From JANLYQ01 sp031365725 (GTDB lineage: Bacteria > Actinomycetota > Actinomycetes > JACCUZ01), in assembly GCA_031365725.1 (NCBI GenBank), contig JANLYQ010000030.1:1-18172 (forward strand): DNA of 18,172 nucleotides. The letters run 5' to 3'. Position numbers and translations under genes: made by a program. Of the stretch, positions 1-5,852 are shown piece by piece; the stretch's first letter is position 1, and every line of letters begins with the position of its first letter. The notes below the pieces were generated by a model. That model was not told the origin of the DNA, searched no databases, and saw only the letters and a program-made list of their open reading frames with translations.

Positions 1-234
1 CGGACGACCACGAGCGCGGCCGGGTCGACCGCCGCGGGCTTCAGTGGGTTCAGCCACACGCTGCGGCCGGGCAGCGCCGGTGCCGACGTACGCCGGGTGC
101 AAGCTCGCCTGCACGTCACCCGGACCGGTCGCTACGACCGATCCACCGTGGCGGCGGTCACCAGGTTCCAGCGCTCGCTCGGCTGGCACGGCTGCGGCCG
201 GGTCGGCCCCCGCACCTGGTCCCGCCTCTTCTGA
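1..234 (+). CDS. Peptidoglycan-binding (PG_binding_1) domain protein, C-terminal part
   Basis: The frame is open from base 1 to a TGA at 232-234 and no start is visible, so this is the 3' end of a larger gene. The last ~55 residues contain LRPGSAGADVRRVQARL, then TGRYDRSTVAAVTRFQRSLG and GRVGPRTWSRLF. This is the usual pattern of a PG_binding_1 repeat: an L-x-x-G-S-x-G-x-D-V-x-x-V-Q helix, a second helix A-V-x-x-F-Q, and a final V-G-P-x-T-W. Such domains anchor secreted hydrolases or other wall enzymes to peptidoglycan. The catalytic part, if any, lies outside the window. The residues before the domain are Ala/Ser/Thr-rich and look like a linker. Domain identity is fairly secure; the whole protein's function is unknown. 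Confidence 0.8.
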   Translation, partial: RTTTSAAGSTAAGFSGFSHTLRPGSAGADVRRVQARLHVTRTGRYDRSTVAAVTRFQRSLGWHGCGRVGPRTWSRLF

Positions 235-258
235 CCTGCCCCCCTGGTCAGGCAGGCC

Positions 259-519
259 GTGCTGGCCGACAATGAGGCTGTGTACGACGTCCCCGAGGGC
301 AGCTCCGCCGGCACCGAGATCGTCGCGCTGCCGTCGAGCGGACCGGTCATCCCCGACCAGCGTGGCAACGGCCGCTGGCTGCGCGTCACCTGGCACGGCG
401 AGGACGTCGTCGTCCTGAGCCTGTGGCGCGACTCCGGCTGCGTGGGCACGATGCGGGTCGAGCGTGAGCAGGTCCCTGCGCTGGTCAACGCCCTGGTCGA
501 GGGCCTCGCTGAGCACTGA
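259..519 (+). CDS. Small conserved actinobacterial protein of unknown function (86 aa)
   Basis: GTG start 24 bases after the preceding stop, in the same direction. The core reads GNGRWLRVTWHGEDVVVLSLWRD, then CVGTMRVEREQVPALVNAL. It resembles, from memory, a common small actinobacterial family with the pattern W-L-R-V-x-x-H...V-V-V-L-S-L-W-R-x-x-x-C-x-G-T. It is probably a compact, soluble beta-rich domain with no signal peptide or membrane helix. The Shine-Dalgarno match before GTG 259 is weak; an in-frame GTG at 280 is an alternative start. Its last 35 bases overlap the 3' end of the convergent HepT gene. No function can be assigned. Confidence 0.65.
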   Translation: MLADNEAVYDVPEGSSAGTEIVALPSSGPVIPDQRGNGRWLRVTWHGEDVVVLSLWRDSGCVGTMRVEREQVPALVNALVEGLAEH

Positions 520-862
520 GGCCGTCCAGGATGCCGCGGATCAGCTCGGCCTCGCGGGGCAGGTCGTGCTCCAGCGCATTCCACACGATCGCGTGATCGA
601 CGGCGTCGTACTCGTGCGCCACGAGGTGGCGCATCGCCTTCATCGGCCGCCACCGCACCTCGGGATGCGCGGCCAGGAAGGCGTCGTCCAGGCGGGCGAC
701 CACCTCACCGACCCGGTGCATGATCGCCTCGCTGGCCAGCTGCACGAACTCATCGCCGTCGAACGCCGACCTGCCGCGCGCCACCAGTCGGGCGGCCAGG
801 TCCGCGTACCGCACGAAGTCGGACAAGATCGCAATGTGGTCCGGCACCCTGCGTGCCGTCAC
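485..862 (-). CDS. hepT: HepT-like RNase toxin (DUF86), type VII toxin-antitoxin system
   Basis: 125 aa, GTG start at 862 overlapping the TGA of the upstream nucleotidyltransferase by 4 bases (GTGA), so the two are translationally coupled. The protein is helical and carries the HepT hallmark R-x4-H-x-Y: R78-HLVA-H83-E-Y85 in MRHLVAHEYD, near the expected place in a ~115-145 aa DUF86 protein. In characterised HepT/MntA pairs the toxin is an RNase that is neutralised when MntA AMPylates the motif Tyr. Here that would be Tyr85. The neighbouring MntA-type gene makes this reading strong. Its 3' end overlaps the convergent small protein by 35 bases. RNase activity is inferred from the family. Confidence 0.85.
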   Translation of the reverse strand: MTARRVPDHIAILSDFVRYADLAARLVARGRSAFDGDEFVQLASEAIMHRVGEVVARLDDAFLAAHPEVRWRPMKAMRHLVAHEYDAVDHAIVWNALEHDLPREAELIRGILDGLSAQRGPRPGR

Positions 863-1341
863 TTCCAGTCCGCCAGCCTCGTCGACTCGCCCACCATGGA
901 CTCGTGCCCGGGTCGGAGGCCACCACGGCTGACCACGTCGACCGGCACCTGCAGCAGTTCCGCGAGCTCATCCTGCAGCGCCGCCTGATCGAACAGTGAG
1001 GCGTCAGGGGCGAACGTGACCAGCAGATCGACGTCACTGCCAGGCTCGTCCTCGCCGCGCGCGACCGAGCCAGCCACGGCCACGTCGAGAGCCCGGTGCC
1101 GAGCAGCGAGAACGAGGACTTCACCCCGGCGAGCCCGAAGCGTGTCCGAAGGTCGTGGCCGGATCGCTGCGTGCAGCCTCGCCGACATCTGAGCAGACAA
1201 CCGCCGGGCACCGCTCTCGTACGCCGCGATGTTGGGCTGAGCCACCCCGGAAAGGCTCGCCAGCTGATCTTGGCTGAGGCCGGCGGCTCGTCTTCTGGCC
1301 GCGATCTCCCGAGCGACGGCATGAGACCGGTCGACGTCCAT
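859..1341 (-). CDS. mntA: XRE helix-turn-helix fused to MntA-type nucleotidyltransferase antitoxin
   Basis: 160 aa, ATG at 1341. Residues ~8-62 form an XRE/Cro-type HTH (AARRRAAGLSQDQLASLSGV, then QPNIAAYESGARR). Residues ~80-155 form a minimal nucleotidyltransferase with an exact GSx10DxD motif: G91-S92, then D103 and D105 in GSVARGEDEPGSDVDLLV. Ordinary MntA antitoxins consist only of the nucleotidyltransferase domain and AMPylate HepT. The added DNA-binding domain suggests the same polypeptide both neutralises the toxin and represses its own operon. It is the upstream gene of a two-gene unit with hepT (4-base overlap). A 13-bp palindrome lies directly before its start codon. The domains are clear; the regulatory role is inference. 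Confidence 0.85.
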   Translation of the reverse strand: MDVDRSHAVAREIAARRRAAGLSQDQLASLSGVAQPNIAAYESGARRLSAQMSARLHAAIRPRPSDTLRARRGEVLVLAARHRALDVAVAGSVARGEDEPGSDVDLLVTFAPDASLFDQAALQDELAELLQVPVDVVSRGGLRPGHESMVGESTRLADWK

Positions 1342-1377
1342 ATATCAATGATATGACACGCTGGCTCGGCCGGTGAA
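1342..1377 (-). promoter_or_regulatory. Predicted leaderless promoter with overlapping operator palindrome for the mntA-hepT operon
   Basis: ATATCA-A-TGATAT (1342-1354) is a perfect inverted repeat with 6-bp arms, directly adjacent to the antitoxin ATG at 1341. On the minus strand a -10-like TATCAT (1353-1348) lies inside it, 6 nt before the ATG, with TTCACC (1377-1372) as a possible -35 after an 18-bp spacer. Transcription would then start at or next to the A of the ATG. The palindrome covers the -10, which suits repression by the HTH domain encoded next to it. It is a conspicuous AT-rich patch in GC-rich DNA. Confidence 0.5.
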
Positions 1378-1422
1378 TCTTGAGGCGACCCGCCGGGTGG
1401 TCACCGCGCGTCGCCTCAAGAT
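1377..1422 (-). terminator. 13-bp inverted repeat downstream of tRNA-Leu; candidate terminator
   Basis: Left arm ATCTTGAGGCGAC (1377-1389) and right arm GTCGCCTCAAGAT (1410-1422) are perfectly complementary, with a 20-nt GC-rich loop. It begins 15 bases past the tRNA-Leu 3' end in its direction of transcription, so a terminator for the tRNA is the simplest reading. There is no clear U-tract, so it could instead be a regulatory or mobile-element repeat. Its distal arm touches the possible -35 of the toxin-antitoxin promoter. Confidence 0.4.
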
Positions 1423-1436
1423 CCACAAGAACTCGG

Positions 1437-1519
1437 TGCGCGAGGGGGGAGTTGAACCCCCACGTCCTTTCGGACACACGGACCTGAACCGTGCGCGTCT
1501 GCCATTCCGCCACTCGCGC
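1437..1519 (-). tRNA. tRNA-Leu (CAG)
   Basis: Read on the minus strand, a 7-bp acceptor stem GCGCGAG (from 1519) pairs with CTCGCGC (to 1438), with discriminator A at 1437. In order there follow a D-arm, an anticodon loop TTCAGGT with anticodon CAG, a long variable arm (TGTCCGAAAGGACG) typical of class II tRNAs, and a T-arm with GTTCAACTC. CCA is not encoded. Long variable arm plus CAG fixes the identity as leucine. The gene sits upstream of, and divergent from, the fhaA operon. Confidence 0.95.
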
Positions 1520-1529
1520 GAGCCCGGGA

Positions 1530-1535
1530 AGGATA
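1530..1535 (-). promoter_or_regulatory. Possible -10 element of tRNA-Leu
   Basis: On the minus strand TATCCT (1535-1530, in GTTATCCTTCCC) lies 10 bases before the tRNA 5' end, as expected for a short-leader tRNA promoter. No good -35 is visible at the normal spacing. Confidence 0.35.
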
Positions 1536-1641
1536 ACAGGGGCGTGCGCCGCCCCCAGCCGGGGAACAGGGCCAGCAGCCGGCGCCCCGGCTACCATCTC
1601 GGTGGCCGGACGACCTGCGCCCGACACGCGCCGTCGCCCCG

Positions 1642-1674
1642 CCTGACCGTCATCCGCCGACCCACCTGACCGTC
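1642..1674. repeat. 10-bp direct repeat CCTGACCGTC upstream of fhaA
   Basis: CCTGACCGTC occurs at 1642-1651 and 1665-1674, a period of 23 bp (about two helical turns). It lies in the ~210-bp gap between tRNA-Leu and fhaA, which must hold the operon promoter. No convincing -10/-35 pair for fhaA is visible. The repeat is a candidate regulator site, but chance is possible in such GC-rich DNA. Confidence 0.35.
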
Positions 1675-1729
1675 CCCGCGCCCCCGCGCCCGCACCGGTC
1701 CCCGAGCCCGAGGAGGTGACTGCGACCCG

Positions 1730-2503
1730 ATGGGCGTCCTGCAGCGCTTCGAACGGCGGATCGAGGAGCTCGTCAACCGGCCTTTCGCCCGGGCCTTCAA
1801 GTCCGAGGTGCAACCGGTGGAGATCGCCGGCGCCCTGCAGCGCGAGTGCGACGACCGCGCCGCCATCGTGGCCCGCGGCCGCACGATGGTGCCCAACGTG
1901 TTCGTTGTCGCGCTCGGCCCGCACGACCACGAGCGCCTCAACCCGTACGCCGGTCCGCTGGGCAACGAGCTCGCCGCCATGGTGCGCGAGCACGCCGAGG
2001 AGCAGGGCTACAGCTTCGTCGGGCCGGTCGAGGTGGCCCTCGAGCTGGACGAGGCCCAGCAGACGGGGCGCTTCCTCGTCCGCAGCGAGGTCCGCGATGA
2101 CCCGATGCGGCCCGGGCAGCAGTCGTCCCCCGCGGACAAGGGTGACCACGGCAACCAGGCCGACCCGGAGCCGCTGCTCCCACCCGCCGATCCGCCCGCC
2201 GCCCGCACCGGCCCGTGGCTGCAGGCCGGCTCCACGACGTACCCCCTGGGTCATGCCGTCACCACCATCGGCCGCGGCCCCGACGCCGACCTGCGCCTCG
2301 ACGACCCCGGGGTCTCCCGCCTGCACGCCGAGCTGCGCGTCTCCGGCGGCGCGGCGACGATGACCGACCTCGGGTCGACCAACGGCATCGTGGTGGACGG
2401 TCGGCGGGTGCACACCGTGCACCTGTACGACGGCATCGAGCTGCGCCTGGGCAGCACCACGGTGGTCTTTCATGACCCAGGCAGCCCGCTGAGCAGCCGA
2501 TGA
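1730..2503 (+). CDS. fhaA: FhaA: DUF3662 plus FHA-domain phosphothreonine-binding protein
   Basis: 257 aa. ATG at 1730 with AGGAGG at 1711-1716. The N-terminal ~120 residues (MGVLQRFERRIEELVNRPF, KSEVQPVEIAGALQREC, VPNVFVVALGPHD) match the DUF3662/FhaA N-terminal domain. A charged, Pro-rich linker (~121-165) follows. The C-terminal FHA domain (~166-250) has G181-R182, S196-R-x-H199 and the S216-T-N-G219 loop that contacts phosphothreonine. In mycobacteria FhaA binds phosphorylated partners of PknB such as the MviN pseudokinase domain and modulates lipid II export and wall synthesis. The linker is shorter than in mycobacterial FhaA. It is the first gene of the operon and its stop overlaps the fhaB start (ATGA, 2500-2503). 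Confidence 0.93.
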   Translation: MGVLQRFERRIEELVNRPFARAFKSEVQPVEIAGALQRECDDRAAIVARGRTMVPNVFVVALGPHDHERLNPYAGPLGNELAAMVREHAEEQGYSFVGPVEVALELDEAQQTGRFLVRSEVRDDPMRPGQQSSPADKGDHGNQADPEPLLPPADPPAARTGPWLQAGSTTYPLGHAVTTIGRGPDADLRLDDPGVSRLHAELRVSGGAATMTDLGSTNGIVVDGRRVHTVHLYDGIELRLGSTTVVFHDPGSPLSSR

Positions 2504-3009
2504 GTCAGGTGTCCGAGCTCACCCTCACCCTGATCAAGTTCGGCTTCCTCGCCGTGCTGTGGCTGTTCGTGCTGACCGCGGTCTCGGTGATGCGCTCCGA
2601 CCTCTTCGGTCGCCGGGCCGGCGCCTCCAACCGAACGGGCCGCACGCCAGCACCCGTGCCCGCTCCCGCCGGCCGCACCACCCGCCCGCCCAAGCCCGTC
2701 CGTGGCCGTCGCGGGGCGCCAGGCAGCCTTGTGGTCACCGAGGGCGCGCTGTCGGGCACGACAGTCCGCCTCGGCGACCAGTCGCTCACCCTGGGTCGCT
2801 CGCAGGACTCGACCATCGTGCTGGACGACGACTTCGTCTCCGGCCGGCACGCGCGGTTCTTCCCCGGCGGCGACGGCACCTGGATGGTCGAGGACCTCGG
2901 CTCCACCAACGGCACCTACCTCGACCGCACCAAGGTCAACGGGCCCACCCCGGTCAAGGTCGGCGTGCCGGTGCGCATCGGCAAGACCGTCGTCGAGCTG
3001 CGGAAGTAG
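2500..3009 (+). CDS. fhaB: FhaB/FipA: membrane-anchored FHA-domain protein
   Basis: 169 aa, ATG within the ATGA overlap with fhaA. One N-terminal membrane helix (residues ~7-29, LTLIKFGFLAVLWLFVLTAV) is followed by a basic, Pro-rich linker (~38-75). The C-terminal FHA domain (~76-167) has G99-R100, S114-G-R-H117 and S135-T-N-G-T139. This is the layout of FhaB (FipA in M. tuberculosis), which binds phosphorylated wall and division proteins and links FtsZ and FtsQ under stress. The FHA domain is cytoplasmic if the N-terminus faces out or the helix is a simple anchor. Nine bases separate its stop from pstP. Confidence 0.92.
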   Translation: MSQVSELTLTLIKFGFLAVLWLFVLTAVSVMRSDLFGRRAGASNRTGRTPAPVPAPAGRTTRPPKPVRGRRGAPGSLVVTEGALSGTTVRLGDQSLTLGRSQDSTIVLDDDFVSGRHARFFPGGDGTWMVEDLGSTNGTYLDRTKVNGPTPVKVGVPVRIGKTVVELRK

Positions 3010-3018
3010 CCCGCGCCG

Positions 3019-4425
3019 ATGGCCCTCGCACTGCGCTACTCCGCCCGATCCGACGTGGGGCTGATCAGGGAGATCAACGAGGACTCCGGGTACGCCGGTC
3101 CACGCCTGCTCGTCATCGCCGACGGTGTCGGGGGGCACGCGGCCGGCGAGGTCGCCTCCTCGGTGGCCGTCGGCGTCCTGTCCGGCCTCGACGAGGACTC
3201 CCCAGGCGGTGACCTGCTCGACCGGCTCTCGACCGCCGTGCACGACGCCAACAACCACCTGCGCGCGATGGTCACCGGCGACCCCGACCTGCGCGGCATG
3301 GGGACGACGGTCACCGCGCTGCTGCGGGCCGGCTCGCGGTTCGGGTTGGTGCACGTCGGTGACTCCCGCGGCTACCTGCTGCGCGACGGTCGGTTGCAAC
3401 AGATCACCCGCGACCACACGTTCGTACAGACCCTGCTCGACGAGGGGCGCATCACCCCGGAGGAGGCCGACCAGCACCCGCAGCGCAACCTCATCACCAA
3501 CGCCCTCGACGGGCGGGCGGACGTCGAGCTGGACCTGTCGGTGCGCGAGACCCGGGCCGGTGACCGCTACCTGCTCTGCAGCGACGGACTGTCCGGGGTG
3601 GTCAGCCTGGACACGATCCGCGACACGCTGGCGGTCGAGGCCAGCACCGACGCCGCCTGCGAGGCCCTGGTCGAGCTCGCCTTGCGCGGCGGCGGTCCCG
3701 ACAACATCACCGCGATCGTCGCCGACGTCGTCGAGGTGGAGAACAACCCACCCTCGGCCGTGCCGCTCACCGTCGGCGCAGCCGCCGAGGGCGCGGTCAA
3801 GCACGAACGACCGGACAGTGCAGCCGCCAAAGCCGCAGCGTTGCGACCAGCACCGGCCGCGGCCCCGGTCGTCAGCGACACCCACGGCTTCCGGCCGCGC
3901 CGCCGCGGCCGACGCCTCGCGCTTGCTCTGGTCGCCGTGCTGCTGCTCGGCGGCGGTGGCTATGCCGCGTGGCTGTGGTCCCAGGCTCAGTACTACGTCG
4001 GCGTGCAGGGCACCAACGTCGCGATCTTCCGCGGACTCTCGCAGGACATCGGGCCGCTGCGCACCTCGCGGCTCTATCGCAGCGAGCCCGTCGCGTTGGC
4101 CGACCTCCCGCCCTACCAGCGCCAACGGGTCCGCGCGGCTATCGCCACCGACAGCCTGCGGGGGGCCGAGAAGGTCGTTGCCGGCCTGCAGAAGCAGGCC
4201 GCGCTCTGCCGGGCCGCCGCATCGGCGAGCGCAAGTCCCAGTCCGAGTCCAAGTCCGAGTCCGAGTCCGAGTCCCACCGTCACCGCCACGCCGACACCGG
4301 CCGCCAACCCCAACCCCAGCCCCAGCCCGAGTTCCCCTGCAGCGGTCACCACCCCACCGCTGATCACCCCGTCGGGCTCGCCCACCCCGTCCCCAGACAC
4401 GGCCGGCTGCCGGGGGACCGCGTGA
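3019..4425 (+). CDS. pstP: PstP: PP2C-family Ser/Thr protein phosphatase
   Basis: 468 aa, ATG at 3019. Residues ~5-237 form a bacterial PP2C domain: RSDVGLIREINED, the metal-binding ADGVGGH (D35), GMGTTVTALL, VHVGDSRGYLLR, LLCSDGL (D189) and GGPDNITAIV (D228). A basic patch and a single membrane helix (~300-320) precede an extracytoplasmic part of ~150 residues. This ends in a Ser-Pro/Thr-Pro-rich tail (from residue ~402). PstP removes phosphates from PknA, PknB and their substrates, and operon membership with both kinases supports this. The tail is encoded by a hexanucleotide microsatellite, listed separately. Its TGA overlaps the rodA GTG (4422-4425). Confidence 0.95.
   Translation: MALALRYSARSDVGLIREINEDSGYAGPRLLVIADGVGGHAAGEVASSVAVGVLSGLDEDSPGGDLLDRLSTAVHDANNHLRAMVTGDPDLRGMGTTVTALLRAGSRFGLVHVGDSRGYLLRDGRLQQITRDHTFVQTLLDEGRITPEEADQHPQRNLITNALDGRADVELDLSVRETRAGDRYLLCSDGLSGVVSLDTIRDTLAVEASTDAACEALVELALRGGGPDNITAIVADVVEVENNPPSAVPLTVGAAAEGAVKHERPDSAAAKAAALRPAPAAAPVVSDTHGFRPRRRGRRLALALVAVLLLGGGGYAAWLWSQAQYYVGVQGTNVAIFRGLSQDIGPLRTSRLYRSEPVALADLPPYQRQRVRAAIATDSLRGAEKVVAGLQKQAALCRAAASASASPSPSPSPSPSPSPTVTATPTPAANPNPSPSPSSPAAVTTPPLITPSGSPTPSPDTAGCRGTA
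4234..4275 (+). repeat. AGTCCN hexanucleotide microsatellite in pstP
   Basis: Seven consecutive 6-bp units AGTCC(C/G/A) encode alternating Ser-Pro from residue 406 of PstP. Unit-length changes keep the frame, so they would only vary the length of the extracytoplasmic tail. Confidence 0.9.
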
Positions 4426-5852
4426 GCACCCTCATCCCCCGGATGGCAAGCCGGGCCGGCCGGCGACCGCGCAACGCCGAACTCCTGCTGCTGGTCTTCT
4501 CGGTCGCGCTCGCCATGGCGGCGTACGCCGCAGTCGGTCTTGCCCACGATCGCCGGCTGCCGACCGACATGATCGGCTACGGCGGTGGCCTGGCGGTGCT
4601 CTTCGCGGTCGCGCACCTCGCCCTGCGCCGCCTCGCTCCCGACGCCGACCCGGTGATCCTGCCGGCGGTCACGGTCCTCAACGGACTCGGTCTGGCGGTG
4701 ATCCACCGTCTCGACCTCGCCTACGCCGACCGCGCCCGCCGCGCCGGTGACAGTCTCCCGCCGGCCGCCGCACCCGCCCAGCTCACCTGGACCGCCGTCG
4801 GGGTCGTGCTGTTCGTCGTCGTGCTGCTGCTGGTGCGCGACCACCGGGTCCTGCAGCGCTTCACCTACACCGCGATGCTCACGGGTCTCGTGCTCCTGCT
4901 GCTGCCCGCCGTGCCGTTCCTCGGCAGCACCATCAACGGTGCCCGCATCTGGGTCCGGTTCGCCGGCTTCTCCTTCCAGCCCGGCGAGCTGGCCAAGATC
5001 GTGCTGCTGGTCTTCTTCGCGGGCTATCTCGTCGCCAAGCGGGACGTGCTCACCCTCGCCAGCCGTCGCGTCGTCGGCATCGACCTGCCGCGCGGCCGTG
5101 ACCTCGGGCCGGTGCTGGTCGCCTGGGCCGCCAGCCTCGGCGTGCTGATCTTCGAGCGCGACCTCGGCACGTCACTGCTGTTCTTCGGCGTCTTCGTCGC
5201 GATGCTGTACGTCGCCACCGAGCGGCTGTCCTGGCTGCTGATCGGCCTGCTGCTGTTCATGTCCGGCTCCTACGTCGCGTGGCGCCTGTTCGCGCACGTA
5301 CAGCTCCGCGTCGACATCTGGCTGCACGCCTTCACCCCCAAGAACATGAACGACCACAGCTACCAGTTGGTGCAAGGCCTGTTCGGCATGGGCAGCGGGG
5401 GCCTGCTCGGCAACGGCCTCGGCCTCGGCCGGCCCGACATCGTGCCCTACGCCCAGACCGACTTCATCGTGGCCGCGATCGGCGAGGAGCTCGGCCTCAC
5501 CGGGTTGATGGCGCTGCTCGTGCTCTACGCGATCGTCGTGCAACGCGGCCTGCGGACGGCGATCGGCGTCCGTGACTCGTTCGGCAAGCTGCTGGCAGCG
5601 GGGCTGGCCTTCAGTGTCGCGCTGCAGGTGTTCGTGGTCGTCGGCGGCGTCACCCGGCTGATCCCGTTGACCGGGTTGACGATGCCGTTCCTGTCCTTCG
5701 GCGGCTCGTCACTCGTCAGCAACTGGGTGCTGGCCGCGCTGCTGCTGCGGATCAGCGACGCGGCCCGCCGGCCGGCTCCGGTACCGGGCAGTGCACCGAC
5801 AGGGGTACCGAGCGCCGCAGCCGACGACCGCACCCAGGTGGTGCGGCTGTGA
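4422..5852 (+). CDS. rodA: RodA/FtsW-type SEDS peptidoglycan glycosyltransferase
   Basis: 476 aa. GTG at 4422 is chosen because it forms a GTGA overlap with the pstP stop; the open frame extends further upstream only as a shadow inside pstP. The protein has about ten hydrophobic segments and SEDS-family motifs: NGARIWVRFAGFSFQPGELAK (residues ~172-192), FERDLGTS with the presumed catalytic Asp247, TDFIVAAIGEELGL (~346-359), and LPLTGLTMPFLSFGGSS-like RLIPLTGLTMPFLSFGGSS near the C-terminus. SEDS proteins polymerise lipid II into glycan strands and work with a cognate class B PBP. Here that partner is the next gene, pbpA, whose GTG overlaps this stop (5849-5852). In this conserved operon the protein is usually named RodA or FtsW; elongation is the likely role. 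Confidence 0.93.
   Translation: MSTLIPRMASRAGRRPRNAELLLLVFSVALAMAAYAAVGLAHDRRLPTDMIGYGGGLAVLFAVAHLALRRLAPDADPVILPAVTVLNGLGLAVIHRLDLAYADRARRAGDSLPPAAAPAQLTWTAVGVVLFVVVLLLVRDHRVLQRFTYTAMLTGLVLLLLPAVPFLGSTINGARIWVRFAGFSFQPGELAKIVLLVFFAGYLVAKRDVLTLASRRVVGIDLPRGRDLGPVLVAWAASLGVLIFERDLGTSLLFFGVFVAMLYVATERLSWLLIGLLLFMSGSYVAWRLFAHVQLRVDIWLHAFTPKNMNDHSYQLVQGLFGMGSGGLLGNGLGLGRPDIVPYAQTDFIVAAIGEELGLTGLMALLVLYAIVVQRGLRTAIGVRDSFGKLLAAGLAFSVALQVFVVVGGVTRLIPLTGLTMPFLSFGGSSLVSNWVLAALLLRISDAARRPAPVPGSAPTGVPSAAADDRTQVVRL

Noticed and set aside
231..256. Terminator after the peptidoglycan-binding gene
   Set aside because: CTGACC/GGTCAG and CCTGCC/GGCAGG can each form only a 6-bp stem, the two exclude each other, and there is no U-tract.
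1121..2473. 450-codon minus-strand open frame spanning mntA, tRNA-Leu and fhaA
   Set aside because: It runs through a tRNA gene and across real genes on both strands; no recognisable motif.
2470..4125. 551-codon open frame on the minus strand opposite fhaB/pstP
   Set aside because: It is antisense to two clearly identified genes, shows low-complexity Gly/Asp/Val/His composition and no domain. Long antisense frames are expected in GC-rich DNA.
4234..4275. Short tandem repeats considered as a CRISPR array
   Set aside because: Units are 6 bp, contiguous and in frame, without spacers. No CRISPR array was seen elsewhere.
3969..4421. Long N-terminal extension of rodA inside pstP
   Set aside because: The extension is out of frame with pstP, Arg/Pro/Ser-rich and lacks any domain. 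GTG 4422 at the pstP stop gives a normal SEDS N-terminus.
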